Notes under the pieces: model-generated
Database searches by the model: none
The model's input: the letters and a program-made list of their open reading frames with translations, nothing else
Told to the model about the DNA's origin: nothing
Origin: Microbacterium mitrae
Lineage (GTDB): Bacteria > Actinomycetota > Actinomycetes > Actinomycetales > Microbacteriaceae
Length of the DNA: 64,000 bases
Direction: 5' to 3'
Assembly: GCF_008017445.1 (NCBI RefSeq)
Contig: NZ_VRSW01000001.1
Location: 124,001 to 188,000, forward strand
Part shown: one piece after another, positions 20,524-32,612 of the stretch
Layout: every line of letters starts with the position of its first letter
How positions within the stretch are numbered: the first letter of the stretch is position 1
Position numbers and translations under genes: made by a program

Positions 20524-21284
20524 TGACTGTCGCAACCCGCGTCATTCCCTGCCTTGATGTCGCCGACGGCAAAGTGGTCAAGGGCGTCAACTTTCAGAAT
20601 CTGAAGGAGATGGGGGACCCGGTTGAACTGGCGGCTCGCTACTTTGACCAAGGCGCAGACGAGCTCACCTTTCTTGATGTGACGGCCACGGTTGATAACC
20701 GCTCCACGATGTACGACGTCGTGCGCCGCACCGCCGAGCAGGTGTTCATTCCGCTGACCGTTGGCGGGGGCGTCCGAAGCGTTGACGACGTTGCCCGACT
20801 GCAGGCGGTCGGTGCCGACAAGGTTGGCGTGAACTCTGCGGCGATCGCTCGCCCCGAACTGATCTCTGACATTGCCGACCGCTTTGGCTCGCAGGTGCTG
20901 GTGCTCTCGCTGGATGTGAAGCGCTCCAATGTCGTGCCGAGCGGCTTCGTTGTAACGACCCACGGCGGTCGCAAAGAGACCATGATCGATGCGCTGGATT
21001 GGTCGCGCGAAGCGATGGAGCGCGGCGTGGGGGAGTTGCTCGTCAACTCCATCGACGCAGACGGAACCCGCGAGGGCTTTGATCTGGAGTTGGTTCGTCT
21101 CATGCGCGAAATTGCCTACGTGCCCGTTATCGCCTCCGGCGGTGCCGGTGCGGTGGAACACTTTGCACCAGCCGTCGAGGCGGGAGCAGACGCAGTCCTG
21201 GCCGCCAGCGTGTTTCACTCCGGTCTGTTCACCATCGCCGATGTGAAGACGGCACTTCGTGATGAGGGGGTGCTGGTTCGATGA
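20523..21284 (+). CDS. hisF: Imidazole glycerol phosphate synthase cyclase subunit
   Basis: HisF, with HisH, turns PRFAR and ammonia into imidazole glycerol phosphate and AICAR. The 253-residue TIM barrel has RVIPCLDV with the catalytic Asp, [16 protein letters not shown], and [13 protein letters not shown]. The glutaminase partner hisH is not in this window, so the pathway is split across the chromosome. It overlaps hisI by 4 bases. Confidence 0.97.
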   Translation: MTVATRVIPCLDVADGKVVKGVNFQNLKEMGDPVELAARYFDQGADELTFLDVTATVDNRSTMYDVVRRTAEQVFIPLTVGGGVRSVDDVARLQAVGADKVGVNSAAIARPELISDIADRFGSQVLVLSLDVKRSNVVPSGFVVTTHGGRKETMIDALDWSREAMERGVGELLVNSIDADGTREGFDLELVRLMREIAYVPVIASGGAGAVEHFAPAVEAGADAVLAASVFHSGLFTIADVKTALRDEGVLVR

Positions 21285-21625
21285 CCGCACCGCTGTTTCC
21301 GCGCGTTGTTTTCAACGCCGACGGCCTGGTTCCGGCCATCGTTCAGCAAGCTGACACCAAAGAGGTGCTGATGCTGGCGTGGATGGATGAGGAGGCGCTA
21401 CGCCGAACCCTCACCGAGGGGCGCGTCACCTACTGGTCGCGCTCGCGCGGGGAGTATTGGCGAAAGGGCGACACGTCGGGCCACATTCAGACGCTCGTGT
21501 CGGCCTCGTACGACTGCGACGGCGACACCGTGCTGCTCCTGGTTGACCAGACGGGCGCGGCATGTCACACCGGAACCCACACCTGCTTTGACGAGCGAGA
21601 GTTGCGTATCGAGGGCACCGCATGA
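21281..21625 (+). CDS. hisI: Phosphoribosyl-AMP cyclohydrolase
   Basis: A zinc enzyme that opens the purine ring of phosphoribosyl-AMP. The 114 residues contain [14 protein letters not shown], the [17 protein letters not shown] motif, and the metal cysteines in SYDCDGDT and [10 protein letters not shown]. It is monofunctional. In related actinobacteria trpE often follows; here the Trp-region membrane gene starts inside the hisI stop. Confidence 0.96.
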   Translation: MTAPLFPRVVFNADGLVPAIVQQADTKEVLMLAWMDEEALRRTLTEGRVTYWSRSRGEYWRKGDTSGHIQTLVSASYDCDGDTVLLLVDQTGAACHTGTHTCFDERELRIEGTA

Positions 21626-22212
21626 TGAAGCGTGCTCGTCTGCTGAGCGTATTGAGCATTCTCGCCGGTGGCCTCTTTGGGCTGATCGCGTCTACGCAAA
21701 CGTGGCTTGACGCCACGATCAACGACGGCGCAGCTGAGGCGATCCACGTACCGGGTGCCGACGCAATTCCGCTCCTCGCCCCCCTGAGCCTGGCCGCGAT
21801 CGCCGCAGCCATGACCCTCAGCATCGCGGGGGTGGCGTTTCGCTATCTCATCGGCGCGCTCGTGGTCATCATCGGCATCGCGTTGCTCACGTTTAACGTG
21901 CGTCTGCTGACCGGCGCCTCCGCGCAAGACGTGGCGGCGGCCGTGACCGAAGCCACCGGTATCGCGGGGGAGTCGGCGATCGCCGATATGGTGACCTCAC
22001 TCACGCAAACCCCGTGGGTACTGGTGACGATCATCGCCTGGTTGCTCGTGATCGGTGGCGGCGTCATCACCCTCATCACGGCGCGATCGTGGCCGGCTTC
22101 CGGCAAAAAATATCGCGTCGCGGCTGGCGGAGCACACCACTCCGGGCCACTCGACAAGATCGACTCATGGGACGAGCTGAGCCGCGGCGATGACCCAACG
22201 CAGAGCGCCTGA
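21622..22212 (+). CDS. Trp-region conserved membrane protein (TIGR02234 type)
   Basis: A 196-residue protein with four predicted membrane helices (about residues 8-25, 50-68, 73-90, 130-150), the family hallmark STQTW after the first helix, and a charged cytoplasmic tail. Members of this actinobacterial family sit beside trp genes and are assumed to help tryptophan synthesis or uptake, but no activity has been shown. Its usual upstream neighbour trpE is missing: it overlaps hisI directly. Confidence 0.85.
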   Translation: MMKRARLLSVLSILAGGLFGLIASTQTWLDATINDGAAEAIHVPGADAIPLLAPLSLAAIAAAMTLSIAGVAFRYLIGALVVIIGIALLTFNVRLLTGASAQDVAAAVTEATGIAGESAIADMVTSLTQTPWVLVTIIAWLLVIGGGVITLITARSWPASGKKYRVAAGGAHHSGPLDKIDSWDELSRGDDPTQSA

Positions 22213-22235
22213 CGGGCGTCAGCCCACATTCCCGA

Positions 22236-22241
22236 TAGACT
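22236..22241 (+). promoter_or_regulatory. -10 box TAGACT before the HGxxPAAW gene and trpCBA
   Basis: TAGACT lies 35 bases before the ATG, and GGAGGA (22265-22270) is the ribosome binding site. It gives trpCBA a promoter separate from the his genes. No leader peptide with clustered Trp codons is visible. Confidence 0.6.
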
Positions 22242-22275
22242 GAAAATTCCCTAACGACTTCCTCGGAGGACAACT

Positions 22276-22506
22276 ATGAGCAACCCGATCGACGACCCCG
22301 GCCACGGACACTCACCTGCCGCGTGGACCGCTGTGACGATCATGCTCCTTGCTTTCGTTGTCGGAACCTACTTCTTTGTTTCCCACAACGAAATCGGCGT
22401 CTATGTTTCGGCTGGCCTGCTGGTCGTCGGACTGCTCGTTGGTTGGCTGATGGCCAAGCTGGGTTGGGGTGTTAAGGGCCCGAAGTACGTTCCGAAGGGT
22501 CACTGA
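22276..22506 (+). CDS. Small HGxxPAAW-family membrane protein
   Basis: A 76-residue protein with the signature HGHSPAAW at residues 10-17, two membrane helices (about 16-35 and 43-62) and a short basic tail. The family is restricted to actinobacteria and nearly always lies just before trpC; the function is unknown. Its stop overlaps the trpC start (TGATG), so it is coupled to trpC. Confidence 0.88.
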   Translation: MSNPIDDPGHGHSPAAWTAVTIMLLAFVVGTYFFVSHNEIGVYVSAGLLVVGLLVGWLMAKLGWGVKGPKYVPKGH

Positions 22507-23279
22507 TGGCACTCGCCGACCTGACGGCCGGCGCAGTAGCTGACGCTCAGGAGTGCGAAGCACAACGGCCGCTGGCTGAGGTGGAACGCGACGCTCTTGC
22601 GCGCCCGGCAGCAATCGATGCGCTCGCCGCGCTTGCGCCGGCCGATGTCGTCAAGATCATCGCCGAGGTGAAGCGAGCCTCACCGTCGCGGGGCGATCTG
22701 GCAGACATTCCAGACCCGGCGCATCAGGCTGCGCTCTACGAGCAGGGCGGCGCGTCGGCGATCAGCGTGCTGACCGAGCGCCGCAAGTTCAAGGGGAGCC
22801 TTGCCGATCTGGAGGCTGTTCGCGGGCGTGTCTCGCTGCCCGTCTTGCGCAAAGATTTCATCGCCACCGAGTATCAGGTGTTTGAGGCGCGCGCAGCTGG
22901 CGCCGACCTCGTCTTGCTGATTGTTGCCGCGCTTGACCAGGCCACGCTTGATCGCCTTTACCGGCTGATCGTCTCGCTCGGCATGACGCCGCTGGTTGAG
23001 ACGCATTCGGCCGAGGAGCTGGAGCGGGCCAAGGCGATCGGCGCGAAGCTGATCGGCGTGAATGCCCGCAATTTGTCAACCTTTGAGCTTGATCGCAACC
23101 TTTTTGGCACGTTGGTTGATGCCTTCCCGGCAGACGCCATCAAGATCGCCGAGTCTGCGGTGCTCACCCCGGCCGACGTCGCCCACTATCGCGCCGCGGG
23201 CGCCGATGTGGTGCTGGTGGGCGAGGCCCTGGTAACCGGTGATCCGGTCGCCACACTGAAACAATTTCTGGCGGTATAA
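22506..23279 (+). CDS. trpC: Indole-3-glycerol phosphate synthase
   Basis: It closes the indole ring from CdRP. The 257-residue TIM barrel shows IIAEVKRASPSRG (catalytic Lys), LRKDFI, GADLVLLIVAAL, LIGVNARNL and IAESAV, all standard. It is monofunctional, with no TrpF fusion. trpB follows after 3 bases. Confidence 0.97.
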   Translation: MALADLTAGAVADAQECEAQRPLAEVERDALARPAAIDALAALAPADVVKIIAEVKRASPSRGDLADIPDPAHQAALYEQGGASAISVLTERRKFKGSLADLEAVRGRVSLPVLRKDFIATEYQVFEARAAGADLVLLIVAALDQATLDRLYRLIVSLGMTPLVETHSAEELERAKAIGAKLIGVNARNLSTFELDRNLFGTLVDAFPADAIKIAESAVLTPADVAHYRAAGADVVLVGEALVTGDPVATLKQFLAV

Positions 23280-23282
23280 ATC

Positions 23283-24488
23283 ATGAGTCTTCGCGACGAA
23301 CACGGACCCTTCTACGGCGACTTCGGTGGCCGGTATATGCCGGAATCTCTGATCGCGGCCATCGATGAGCTGACCGCGGTGTGGGAAGAGGCGATGGCCG
23401 ATCCCGCATTCATCGCGGAGTATCGAGGCCTGCTGCACTCGTACGCCGGTCGTCCCTCGGTCATCACCGAGGTTCCGCGTTTTGCCGAACACGCCGGGGG
23501 TGCGCGCATCATCCTCAAGCGCGAAGACCTCAACCACACCGGTTCACACAAGATCAACAACGTGCTCGGTCAGGCATTGCTTACCAAGCGCCTGGGCAAG
23601 ACGCGTGTGATCGCCGAAACCGGTGCCGGTCAGCATGGTGTTGCAACGGCGACGGCTGCCGCGCTGTTTGGCCTTGACTGCACCATCTACATGGGCGAGG
23701 TCGACACCGAACGTCAGGCGCTGAACGTGGCGCGCATGCGGTTGCTGGGTGCAGAAGTGATCGCGGTGAAGACCGGATCACGCACGTTGAAAGACGCGAT
23801 CAACGATGCCTACCGTGACTGGGTAGCCACCGTCGAGACCACCAACTACATTTTCGGCACCGCCGCCGGCCCGCACCCCTTCCCGGCGATGGTGCAGGGG
23901 TTCCAAGCCATCATCAGTGAAGAAGCCCGCGCGCAGATTCTCGACCTGACCGGGAAGCTCCCCGACGCGGTTGTTGCCGCCGTTGGTGGCGGATCCAACG
24001 CCATCGGAATGTTCGATGCGTTTCTCGATGACGAGGGCGTTGCCCTGTATGGCGTCGAGGCGGCAGGCGACGGCGTTGACACGCCCCGTCACGCGGCCTC
24101 GATTGAGCGCGGGCGCCCAGGCGTGCTACACGGCTCAAAAACGTACGTGCTGCAAGACGAAGACGGTCAGACGATCGAATCGCACTCGATCTCGGCGGGT
24201 CTCGACTACCCCGGAGTTGGACCCGCGCACGCGTGGCTAGCCTCCATCGGTCGCGCGCAGTACATTCCGGCCACCGATGACGAAGCGATGCAGGCGCTGC
24301 GCCTACTCAGCCGCACCGAGGGCATCATTCCGGCGATTGAATCAGCACACGCCCTTGCGGGCGCGATGCGCCTGGGCCGCGAGCTCGGACCGGACGCCAT
24401 CATTGCGGTGTGCCTGTCGGGCCGTGGCGACAAAGACATGGAGACCGCGGCGCGGTACTTCGATCTTTACGACAAGGAGCAGGCATGA
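23283..24488 (+). CDS. trpB: Tryptophan synthase beta chain
   Basis: A PLP enzyme that condenses indole with serine. The 401 residues begin with the [10 protein letters not shown] segment; the PLP lysine is K90 in [10 protein letters not shown], the phosphate loop is GGGSNAIG, and the C-terminal CLSGRGDKD is intact. It overlaps trpA by 4 bases, consistent with the alpha-beta complex being made in equal amounts. Confidence 0.98.
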   Translation: MSLRDEHGPFYGDFGGRYMPESLIAAIDELTAVWEEAMADPAFIAEYRGLLHSYAGRPSVITEVPRFAEHAGGARIILKREDLNHTGSHKINNVLGQALLTKRLGKTRVIAETGAGQHGVATATAAALFGLDCTIYMGEVDTERQALNVARMRLLGAEVIAVKTGSRTLKDAINDAYRDWVATVETTNYIFGTAAGPHPFPAMVQGFQAIISEEARAQILDLTGKLPDAVVAAVGGGSNAIGMFDAFLDDEGVALYGVEAAGDGVDTPRHAASIERGRPGVLHGSKTYVLQDEDGQTIESHSISAGLDYPGVGPAHAWLASIGRAQYIPATDDEAMQALRLLSRTEGIIPAIESAHALAGAMRLGRELGPDAIIAVCLSGRGDKDMETAARYFDLYDKEQA

Positions 24489-25276
24489 GCCGGGTAGAAG
24501 CGGCGATTGCCGCAGCCGAGGCCCAGGGGCGCGGCGTGCTGATTGGCTATCTCCCCGCTGGCTTTCCTGACGCGGAGACCGCCATTGAGGCAGCCGTCGC
24601 ATTGGCAGAGAACGGCGCCGACATCATCGAGCTCGGCCCGCCGTATTCTGACCCGGTGATGGATGGCGAAATTATCCAGCAGGCGACGCAGCAGGTGCTG
24701 GCCGCCGGCTTCCGCCTTGCCGACCTCTTTCCAGCGATCAAGGCCATCACGGAGCGCGTCGATGTTCCGGTCGTTGTAATGACCTACTGGAACCCGGTCA
24801 TGCAGTACGGCGTCGATCGATACGCCGACGATTTGCTGGCCGCGGGCGGAGCCGGACTCATCACGCCAGACATTACGCCAGAAGCTGCCGGCGAGTGGAT
24901 TGCCGCCAGCAAGCGCACCGGGCTTGACCGCATCTTTCTCGCGGCACCGACCTCAACCGACGAACGCCTCAAGATGATCGTGGAGAACTCCACGGGCTTC
25001 GTTTACACGGTTTCTACCATGGGCATCACGGGGGAGCGCGCTCAGCTTGACGCTGCTGCGCGCACGCTCGTCGGTCGGTTGCGCCAGTATGGCCCGTTGC
25101 GGGCATGCGTAGGCATTGGCATCTCCACGCCGCAACAGGTTGCCGGCGTGCTTGAGTATGCCGACGGCGCCATCGTCGGAACCGCGTTGGTACGCTCGCT
25201 GCGCGATCATGGTGTCGCCGGTCTGGCTGAGACCACGCGTGCGCTGGCAGCCGGAACCCCTCGTCCTGGCGCGTAA
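24485..25276 (+). CDS. trpA: Tryptophan synthase alpha chain
   Basis: It cleaves indole-3-glycerol phosphate and passes indole to TrpB. The 263-residue TIM barrel has catalytic Glu49 in [15 protein letters not shown] and Asp60 in the same motif. The start at 24485 overlaps the trpB stop; longer in-frame readings lie inside trpB. Pro at the second residue of LGPPYSDP is a small departure from the common LGIPYSDP. Confidence 0.96.
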   Translation: MSRVEAAIAAAEAQGRGVLIGYLPAGFPDAETAIEAAVALAENGADIIELGPPYSDPVMDGEIIQQATQQVLAAGFRLADLFPAIKAITERVDVPVVVMTYWNPVMQYGVDRYADDLLAAGGAGLITPDITPEAAGEWIAASKRTGLDRIFLAAPTSTDERLKMIVENSTGFVYTVSTMGITGERAQLDAAARTLVGRLRQYGPLRACVGIGISTPQQVAGVLEYADGAIVGTALVRSLRDHGVAGLAETTRALAAGTPRPGA

Positions 25277-25298
25277 CGCGCCGTCAAAATCACGGAAG

Positions 25299-25304
25299 TA
25301 GACT
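25299..25304 (+). promoter_or_regulatory. -10 box TAGACT of leaderless lgt
   Basis: TAGACT ends 6 bases before the lgt ATG with no Shine-Dalgarno between, so the transcript probably starts at the A of ATG. Confidence 0.65.
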
Positions 25305-25310
25305 TCTCAC

Positions 25311-26255
25311 ATGCAGTCCTTCGCACATAGCGTTGCCACGAGTATTCCCAGCCCGGAAATTAGCAGTTTCACGCTGGGACCGTTCACGATCCACTTCTAC
25401 GCGCTGTGCATCATCGCGGGCATTATTGTCGCGACGTTCATGACGAATCACCGCCTCACCAAGCGTGGTGCTGAGCCGTGGGTGGTCATCGACATCATCC
25501 TCGTCGCCGTGCCCCTTGCCCTCGTCGGCGCCCGGTTGTTCCACGTGTTCACCCACATGGGGGACTACTTCGGCCCTGAGGTTACTGACCCGTGGGCGTG
25601 GATCAAGATCTGGGAGGGCGGCATTGCCATCTACGGCGCCCTGATCGGTGGCGCCGTGGGTGCCTGGATCGGCTGCCGCTGGACGGGCATTCGCTTCACG
25701 GCGTTTGCCGATGCACTGGCACCCGGCATGCTGCTCGCCCAGGCGATGGGACGCTTCGGCAACTGGTTTAACCAGGAGCTCTATGGCTTGCCAACCGACC
25801 TGCCGTGGGGTCTGGAAATCTCGCCAGGAAACCCCGCGCTGCCCATCGGTGCGGCACCCGACACCCTGTATCACCCCACGTTCCTGTACGAAGTGATTTG
25901 GAACACCCTCGGCGTGCTGGTGCTGCTGTGGCTCGGCCGCAAGGCCAGCATGCAGTGGGGCCGCCTGTTCGCGGTCTACCTCATCTGGTACTCCGCCGGC
26001 CGCATCGTATGGGAGTCGATCCGCATCGACCCGAGCGAAATCATTCTGGGCCTGCGCACCAACGTATGGTCGGCGATTCTCGGCGTTGTCGTCGGATTGA
26101 TCGTGCTTTTCGTTCAGCGCCGCCACTACGGTACGGAACCATCACCGTACGTTCCGGGGCGCGTGCCGCAGGCGACCGAGGTGGAGTACGTCGACACCTC
26201 TGCTCCCACCGAAGCAGAAGAGGCAGAAGAAGCCCGAGAAGTGGCCAAGGCCTAG
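25311..26255 (+). CDS. lgt: Prolipoprotein diacylglyceryl transferase
   Basis: A membrane enzyme that moves diacylglycerol from phosphatidylglycerol to the lipobox cysteine of prolipoproteins. The 314 residues give about seven membrane helices, the family signature GRFGNWFNQELYG, and GGIAIYGALIGG. The acidic C-terminal tail (EAEEAEEAREVAKA) is an actinobacterial extension. Its substrates in this window include the lipoproteins at 37409 and 57653. Confidence 0.95.
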   Translation: MQSFAHSVATSIPSPEISSFTLGPFTIHFYALCIIAGIIVATFMTNHRLTKRGAEPWVVIDIILVAVPLALVGARLFHVFTHMGDYFGPEVTDPWAWIKIWEGGIAIYGALIGGAVGAWIGCRWTGIRFTAFADALAPGMLLAQAMGRFGNWFNQELYGLPTDLPWGLEISPGNPALPIGAAPDTLYHPTFLYEVIWNTLGVLVLLWLGRKASMQWGRLFAVYLIWYSAGRIVWESIRIDPSEIILGLRTNVWSAILGVVVGLIVLFVQRRHYGTEPSPYVPGRVPQATEVEYVDTSAPTEAEEAEEAREVAKA

Positions 26256-26268
26256 CTCAACGCTGTCT

Positions 26269-26313
26269 GAAGAAAGTCGTGAAGATGCCCATCTTCACGA
26301 CTTTCTTCGTTTG
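26269..26313 (+). terminator. Terminator after lgt
   Basis: A perfect 19-bp stem (26269-26287 with 26290-26308) followed by GTTTG. It is the longest perfect hairpin terminator in the window and ends the trp-lgt transcript. Confidence 0.9.
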
Positions 26314-26351
26314 CGGAATTGTGAGTGGTCAGCAACCCGAAATGAAAATGC

Positions 26352-26357
26352 TAGGAT
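26352..26357 (+). promoter_or_regulatory. Candidate -10 box TAGGAT of gltBD
   Basis: TAGGAT is 170 bases before the gltB ATG. The long leader (about 26364-26527) includes a GCCCGA (26436-26441) / TCGGGC (26459-26464) stem and could carry regulation. No known riboswitch is recognised. Confidence 0.45.
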
Positions 26358-26527
26358 TTCAAAACAATCTGTCGATGAGTCACTGTGAGCGAACCTCCTC
26401 CTGACTTTCATTTCCCCACCGGTCGCCACAAGCTCGCCCGAATTTGCCTGATTCTTTATCGGGCCTTCCGCACTTGGGCCAACGTCGTCCCAGTTACTGA
26501 CCGCCACTTTTTGTGAGGACGACTTTT

Positions 26528-29500
26528 ATGTCTTCGACCCCTCAACCAGCTCTCGTTGGCAACTTTCCCGCCAAACAGGGCATGTACAACCCTGCGTTCG
26601 AAAAGGACGCCTGTGGCCTGGCGATGGTCGCGACGCTTCGCGGCGAGGCCGGGCACGACATCGTTGCGCTCGCGCTCGAGGCGTTGCGCAATCTGGAGCA
26701 CCGCGGTGCCATTGGTTCCGATGCCGGCACCGGTGATGGTGCCGGAATTCTGACGCAAATGCCCGACGCGTTCTTCCGCGAGGTGTTGGAGTTTGAGCTG
26801 CCGACCGTAGGCGAATACGTCGCCGGTATGGCTTTCTTGCCGCTTGATGACGATGAGCGTGAGGCACAGAAGCGCGGCATTGAGGCGATCGCCGAGTCTG
26901 AGGGGCTGACCGTGTTGGGGTGGCGCCTGGTGCCGACCGCGCCAGAAAACCTCGGCAAGCTCGCCTACAACGCACGCCCGCAGTGCGAGCAACTGTTTCT
27001 GTCGCGCCCCGCGATCGGCGGCGCTCCGGCAATGAGCGGTCTTGACCTTGACCGTCTTGCCTACCGTCTGCGCGTCCGTGCTCGTACTGAGCAAGGCGCG
27101 TATTTTGTTTCGCTCTCCTCTCGCACGCTCGGTTACAAGGGCATGGTCACCACGCTGCAGTTGGAGCCGTTCTATCCCGATCTGCGCGACGACCGCTTTG
27201 CCAGCGAGCTCGCCGTCGTGCACTCTCGCTACTCGACCAACACCTTCCCGTCGTGGCCGCTTGCGCAGCCGCTTCGCATGCTCGCTCACAATGGCGAGAT
27301 CAACACCGTCAGCGGCAACCGCAACTGGATGCGGGCGCGCCAGTCGCAACTGGAGTCTGAACTGCTTGGCGATATGGCGCCGCTGCTTCCGATCTGCACT
27401 CCCGGCGTGAGTGACTCTGCGTCGTTCGATGAGGTGTTGGAACTGCTGACCCTCACCGGTCGTAGCCTGCCGCACGCCATCATGATGATGGTTCCGGAGG
27501 CGTACGAGAAGCAGTCAGATATTGATCCGAAGCTGCGCGCGTTCTACGAATTCCACTCCATGCAGATGGAACCGTGGGACGGCCCCGCTGCGTTGATCTT
27601 CACCGACGGAACCGTTGTGGGCGCAACTCTTGACCGCAACGGTTTGCGTCCAGGACGGTGGACGGAGACGAAAGACGGACTGATCGTGATTGGCTCGGAG
27701 ACGGGAGTGCTCGAGTTCGAGCCCGAGCGCATCAAGCGTCGCGGTCGCCTGCAACCCGGGCGCATGTTCCTCGTTGACACCGCCCAGCGCCGCATCATCA
27801 AGGACGACGAAATCAAAGAAGACCTCGCCAACCTGCACCCGTGGGAGGACTGGCTTGAGGGTGCGGTGCGCCTCGATGCGCTACCCGAGCGCGAACACAT
27901 CGTGCACCCGGCCGCGTCCATCACGCGCCGCCAGCGCACGTTCGGATACACCGAAGAAGAGGTGCGCACGCTGCTCGCCCCGATGGGCCAGACCGGTGCT
28001 GAGCCGCTGGGCGCCATGGGTTCAGACACGCCAATCGCGGTGCTGAGCGACCGGCCGCGCCTCCTGTTTGACTACTTTGTGCAGCAGTTCGCTCAGGTCA
28101 CCAACCCGCCGCTGGATTCGATTCGTGAAGAGGTTGTCACGTCGTTGCGCATCGGCATCGGGCCGGAGCGCAACCTCCTCACGTGGGGCCCGGAACACGC
28201 ACAGAGTGTCACGCTGGACTTCCCGGTGATTGACAATGACGAGCTCGCGAAGATTCAGCACATCAACAAGGCGCTTCCGCGACGCAAGAGTGTGACGATT
28301 CGCGGCCTGTACCACTTTGATGCCGGCCCCGGAACCATGCAGAAGCGTCTGGCAGAAATGTGCGCGGAGGCAGATGCGGCCATCGAAGACGGTGCCGAGT
28401 TCTTGATCCTCAGCGATCGCGACAGCAACAAAGACCTGGTTCCGATTCCCTCGCTGCTGATGACCGCTGCAGTTCAACACCACCTGATCCGCAACCAGAC
28501 GCGCATGAAGGTGGGCCTGGTGATCGAGGCCGGCGACGTGCGTGAGGTTCATCACGTGGCCACTCTGATCGGCTACGGCGCCTCGGCGGTTAACCCGTAC
28601 CTCGCGATGGAGACCGTTGAGTGGCTGGTGCGCACCGGCCGTATCTCCGGAGTCACCGAGCAGAAGGCCGTGCAAAACCTGATCTACGCGCTCGGTAAGG
28701 GCGTGCTCAAGGTGATGAGCAAGATGGGCATCTCGACCGTGCGCTCATACGCCGGCGCTCAGGTTTTCGAGGCGATTGGCCTGTCGCAAGAGGTCATCGA
28801 CGAATACTTCACCGGCACCGAGTCCAAGCTCGGTGGCATTGGAATTGACGAAATTGCGGCCGAAAACCAGGCCCGTCACGACTACGCCTACCCGGAAGAC
28901 ACCGCCGTTCGCGCCCACGAGCGGCTGTGGACCGGCGGCGAGTATCAGTGGCGTCGCGAGGGTCCGCCTCACCTCTTCAACCCGGAGACGGTGTTCCGTC
29001 TGCAGCATTCAACGCGCACGCGTCGCTATGACATCTTCCGTGAGTACACCAAGCTTGTCGACGACCAGGCGTCCGAACTGAAGACCCTGCGCGGCATGAT
29101 TTCGCTGCGCACCGGCGTGCGTCCGCCGGTGCCGCTGGATGAGGTCGAGCCGGTGTCAGAAATCGTGAAGCGATTCTCCACCGGTGCGATGAGCTACGGT
29201 TCGATCTCGCAAGAGGCGCACGAGACGCTCGCGATCGCGATGAACCGTCTAGGCGGCAAAAGCAACACGGGGGAGGGCGGCGAGGATGTTGAGCGCCTGC
29301 TCGACCCGGAACGCCGTAGCGCCATCAAGCAGGTCGCGTCGGGCCGATTTGGCGTCACGAGCCTGTACCTGACCGAGGCAGAAGACATTCAGATCAAGCT
29401 GGCGCAGGGAGCGAAGCCCGGTGAGGGTGGCCAGCTCCCGCCGGAGAAGGTATACCCGTGGGTCGCTCGCACGCGCGGCGGTACCCCCGGCGTGGGCCTC

Positions 29501-31091
29501 ATTTCGCCCCCGCCGCACCACGACATCTACTCCATCGAAGACCTCAAGCAGCTCATCTTCGACCTCAAGCGCGCGAACCCCTCGGCTCGCATTCACACCA
29601 AGCTCGTCAGCCAGTCGGGTATCGGTGCGGTTGCAGCCGGTGTCGCTAAGGCGTTGAGCGATGTGGTGCTGGTTTCGGGCCATGACGGCGGAACGGGCGC
29701 GAGCCCGGTGAACTCGCTCAAGCACGCCGGCTCGCCGTGGGAGCTGGGGCTTGCCGAAACGCAGCAGACCCTCATGCTCAACAACATGCGCGACCGCGTG
29801 GTGGTGCAGGTCGATGGCCAGCTGAAGACGGGTCGCGACGTCGTGATCGGCGCGCTACTGGGAGCGGAGGAGTTTGGTTTCGCGACCGCACCCCTCGTTG
29901 TCAGCGGCTGCGTCATGATGCGCGTCTGCCACCTGGACACCTGCCCGGTCGGCGTTGCGACCCAGAACCCGGTGCTGCGCTCACGCTTTACCGGCAAGCC
30001 GGAGTTCGTGATCAACTTCATGGAGTTCATCGCCCAGGAGGTGCGGGAGTACCTCGCAGAGCTCGGCTTCCGTACGCTCGACGAGGCTGTCGGTCACGCC
30101 GAACTGCTTGACACCGACGGCGCTATCGCGCACTGGAAGGCACGTGGTCTTGACCTCACGCCGATTCTGGTGGGCCCAGAACTGCCGCACGATGCGCCGC
30201 GCAAGCACCTCCGTGAACAAGACCACGAGCTTGACAAGCACTTTGACGTCGCGCTCCTGGAGCACGCGCGCCCCGTGATCGAATACGGCGGACAGGTCAC
30301 CATCGACCTCCCCATCCGCAACACCGAACGCGCGGTCGGAACGATGCTTGGCCACTTCGTGACGAAGAAGCACGGCGAGCACGGTCTGCCGCACGATTCG
30401 ATCGTGGTGAACCTCACGGGCTCAGCCGGTCAGTCTTTCGGCGCATTCCTGCCCGCAGGGATCACTCTTCGCCTTGAGGGCGACTCGAACGACTACGTCG
30501 GCAAGGGTCTCTCCGGCGGCCAGATCGCCGTGCTGCCGCCGCGCGGAGCCACGTTCGATGCCGCACGCAACGTGATTGCCGGTAATGTCATCGGCTACGG
30601 TGCGACGCAGGGAACCATGTTCCTGCGCGGTGTTGTTGGTGAGCGATTCTTGGTGCGCAACTCTGGCGCGACAGCCGTGGTTGAGGGTGTCGGAGACCAC
30701 GCTTTGGAATACATGACCGGCGGTCTCGCGGTGATTCTTGGTTCCACCGGCCGCAATTTTGGCGCCGGAATGTCGGGCGGAACCGCGTACGTTTATCGCC
30801 TGCGCCGTGAACTGGTGAATCGCGACGCGCTGCGCTCGGGTGAACTGGAGATTCAGTCGCTCGGCTCAGCCGATCGCGAGATTCTGCGTGACCTGCTTAC
30901 CCGTCACCAGGCAACGACCGGATCGTCTCGCGCGGCATCGCTGCTTGCCAACTTCCACGACGAAGCGCCGAACTTCGTTCGTGTTGTGCCGCGTGACTAC
31001 GCGGCCGTACTCAAGACTCGTCAGGACGCCGCGGCCGAGGGGTTGGACCCCGATGGCACGGTTGTCTGGAACCGCATTTTGGAGGTGACAG

Positions 31092-31099
<8 letters not shown>
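26528..31099 (+). CDS. gltB: Glutamate synthase (NADPH) large chain
   Basis: It makes two glutamates from glutamine and 2-oxoglutarate. The 1523-residue protein has a 28-residue propeptide before the N-terminal nucleophile C29 (EKDACGLAM), a class II glutaminase domain, a central domain, an FMN-binding synthase domain with [12 protein letters not shown] and SGHDGGTG, the 3Fe-4S cysteines in [12 protein letters not shown], and a C-terminal beta-helix domain rich in glycine. The start at 26528 follows GAGGACG. It overlaps gltD by 8 bases. Confidence 0.98.
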
Positions 31100-32558
<1,459 letters not shown>

Positions 32559-32612
32559 GCTGGAGATGGCCAGCTGATGGCCACAGAACCCTAACAACCG
32601 GAGCACATACGG

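Noticed and set aside
22213..22275. Tryptophan attenuator or T-box before trpCBA.
   Set aside because: The gap is 63 bases with no Trp-rich leader peptide and no terminator/antiterminator pair.
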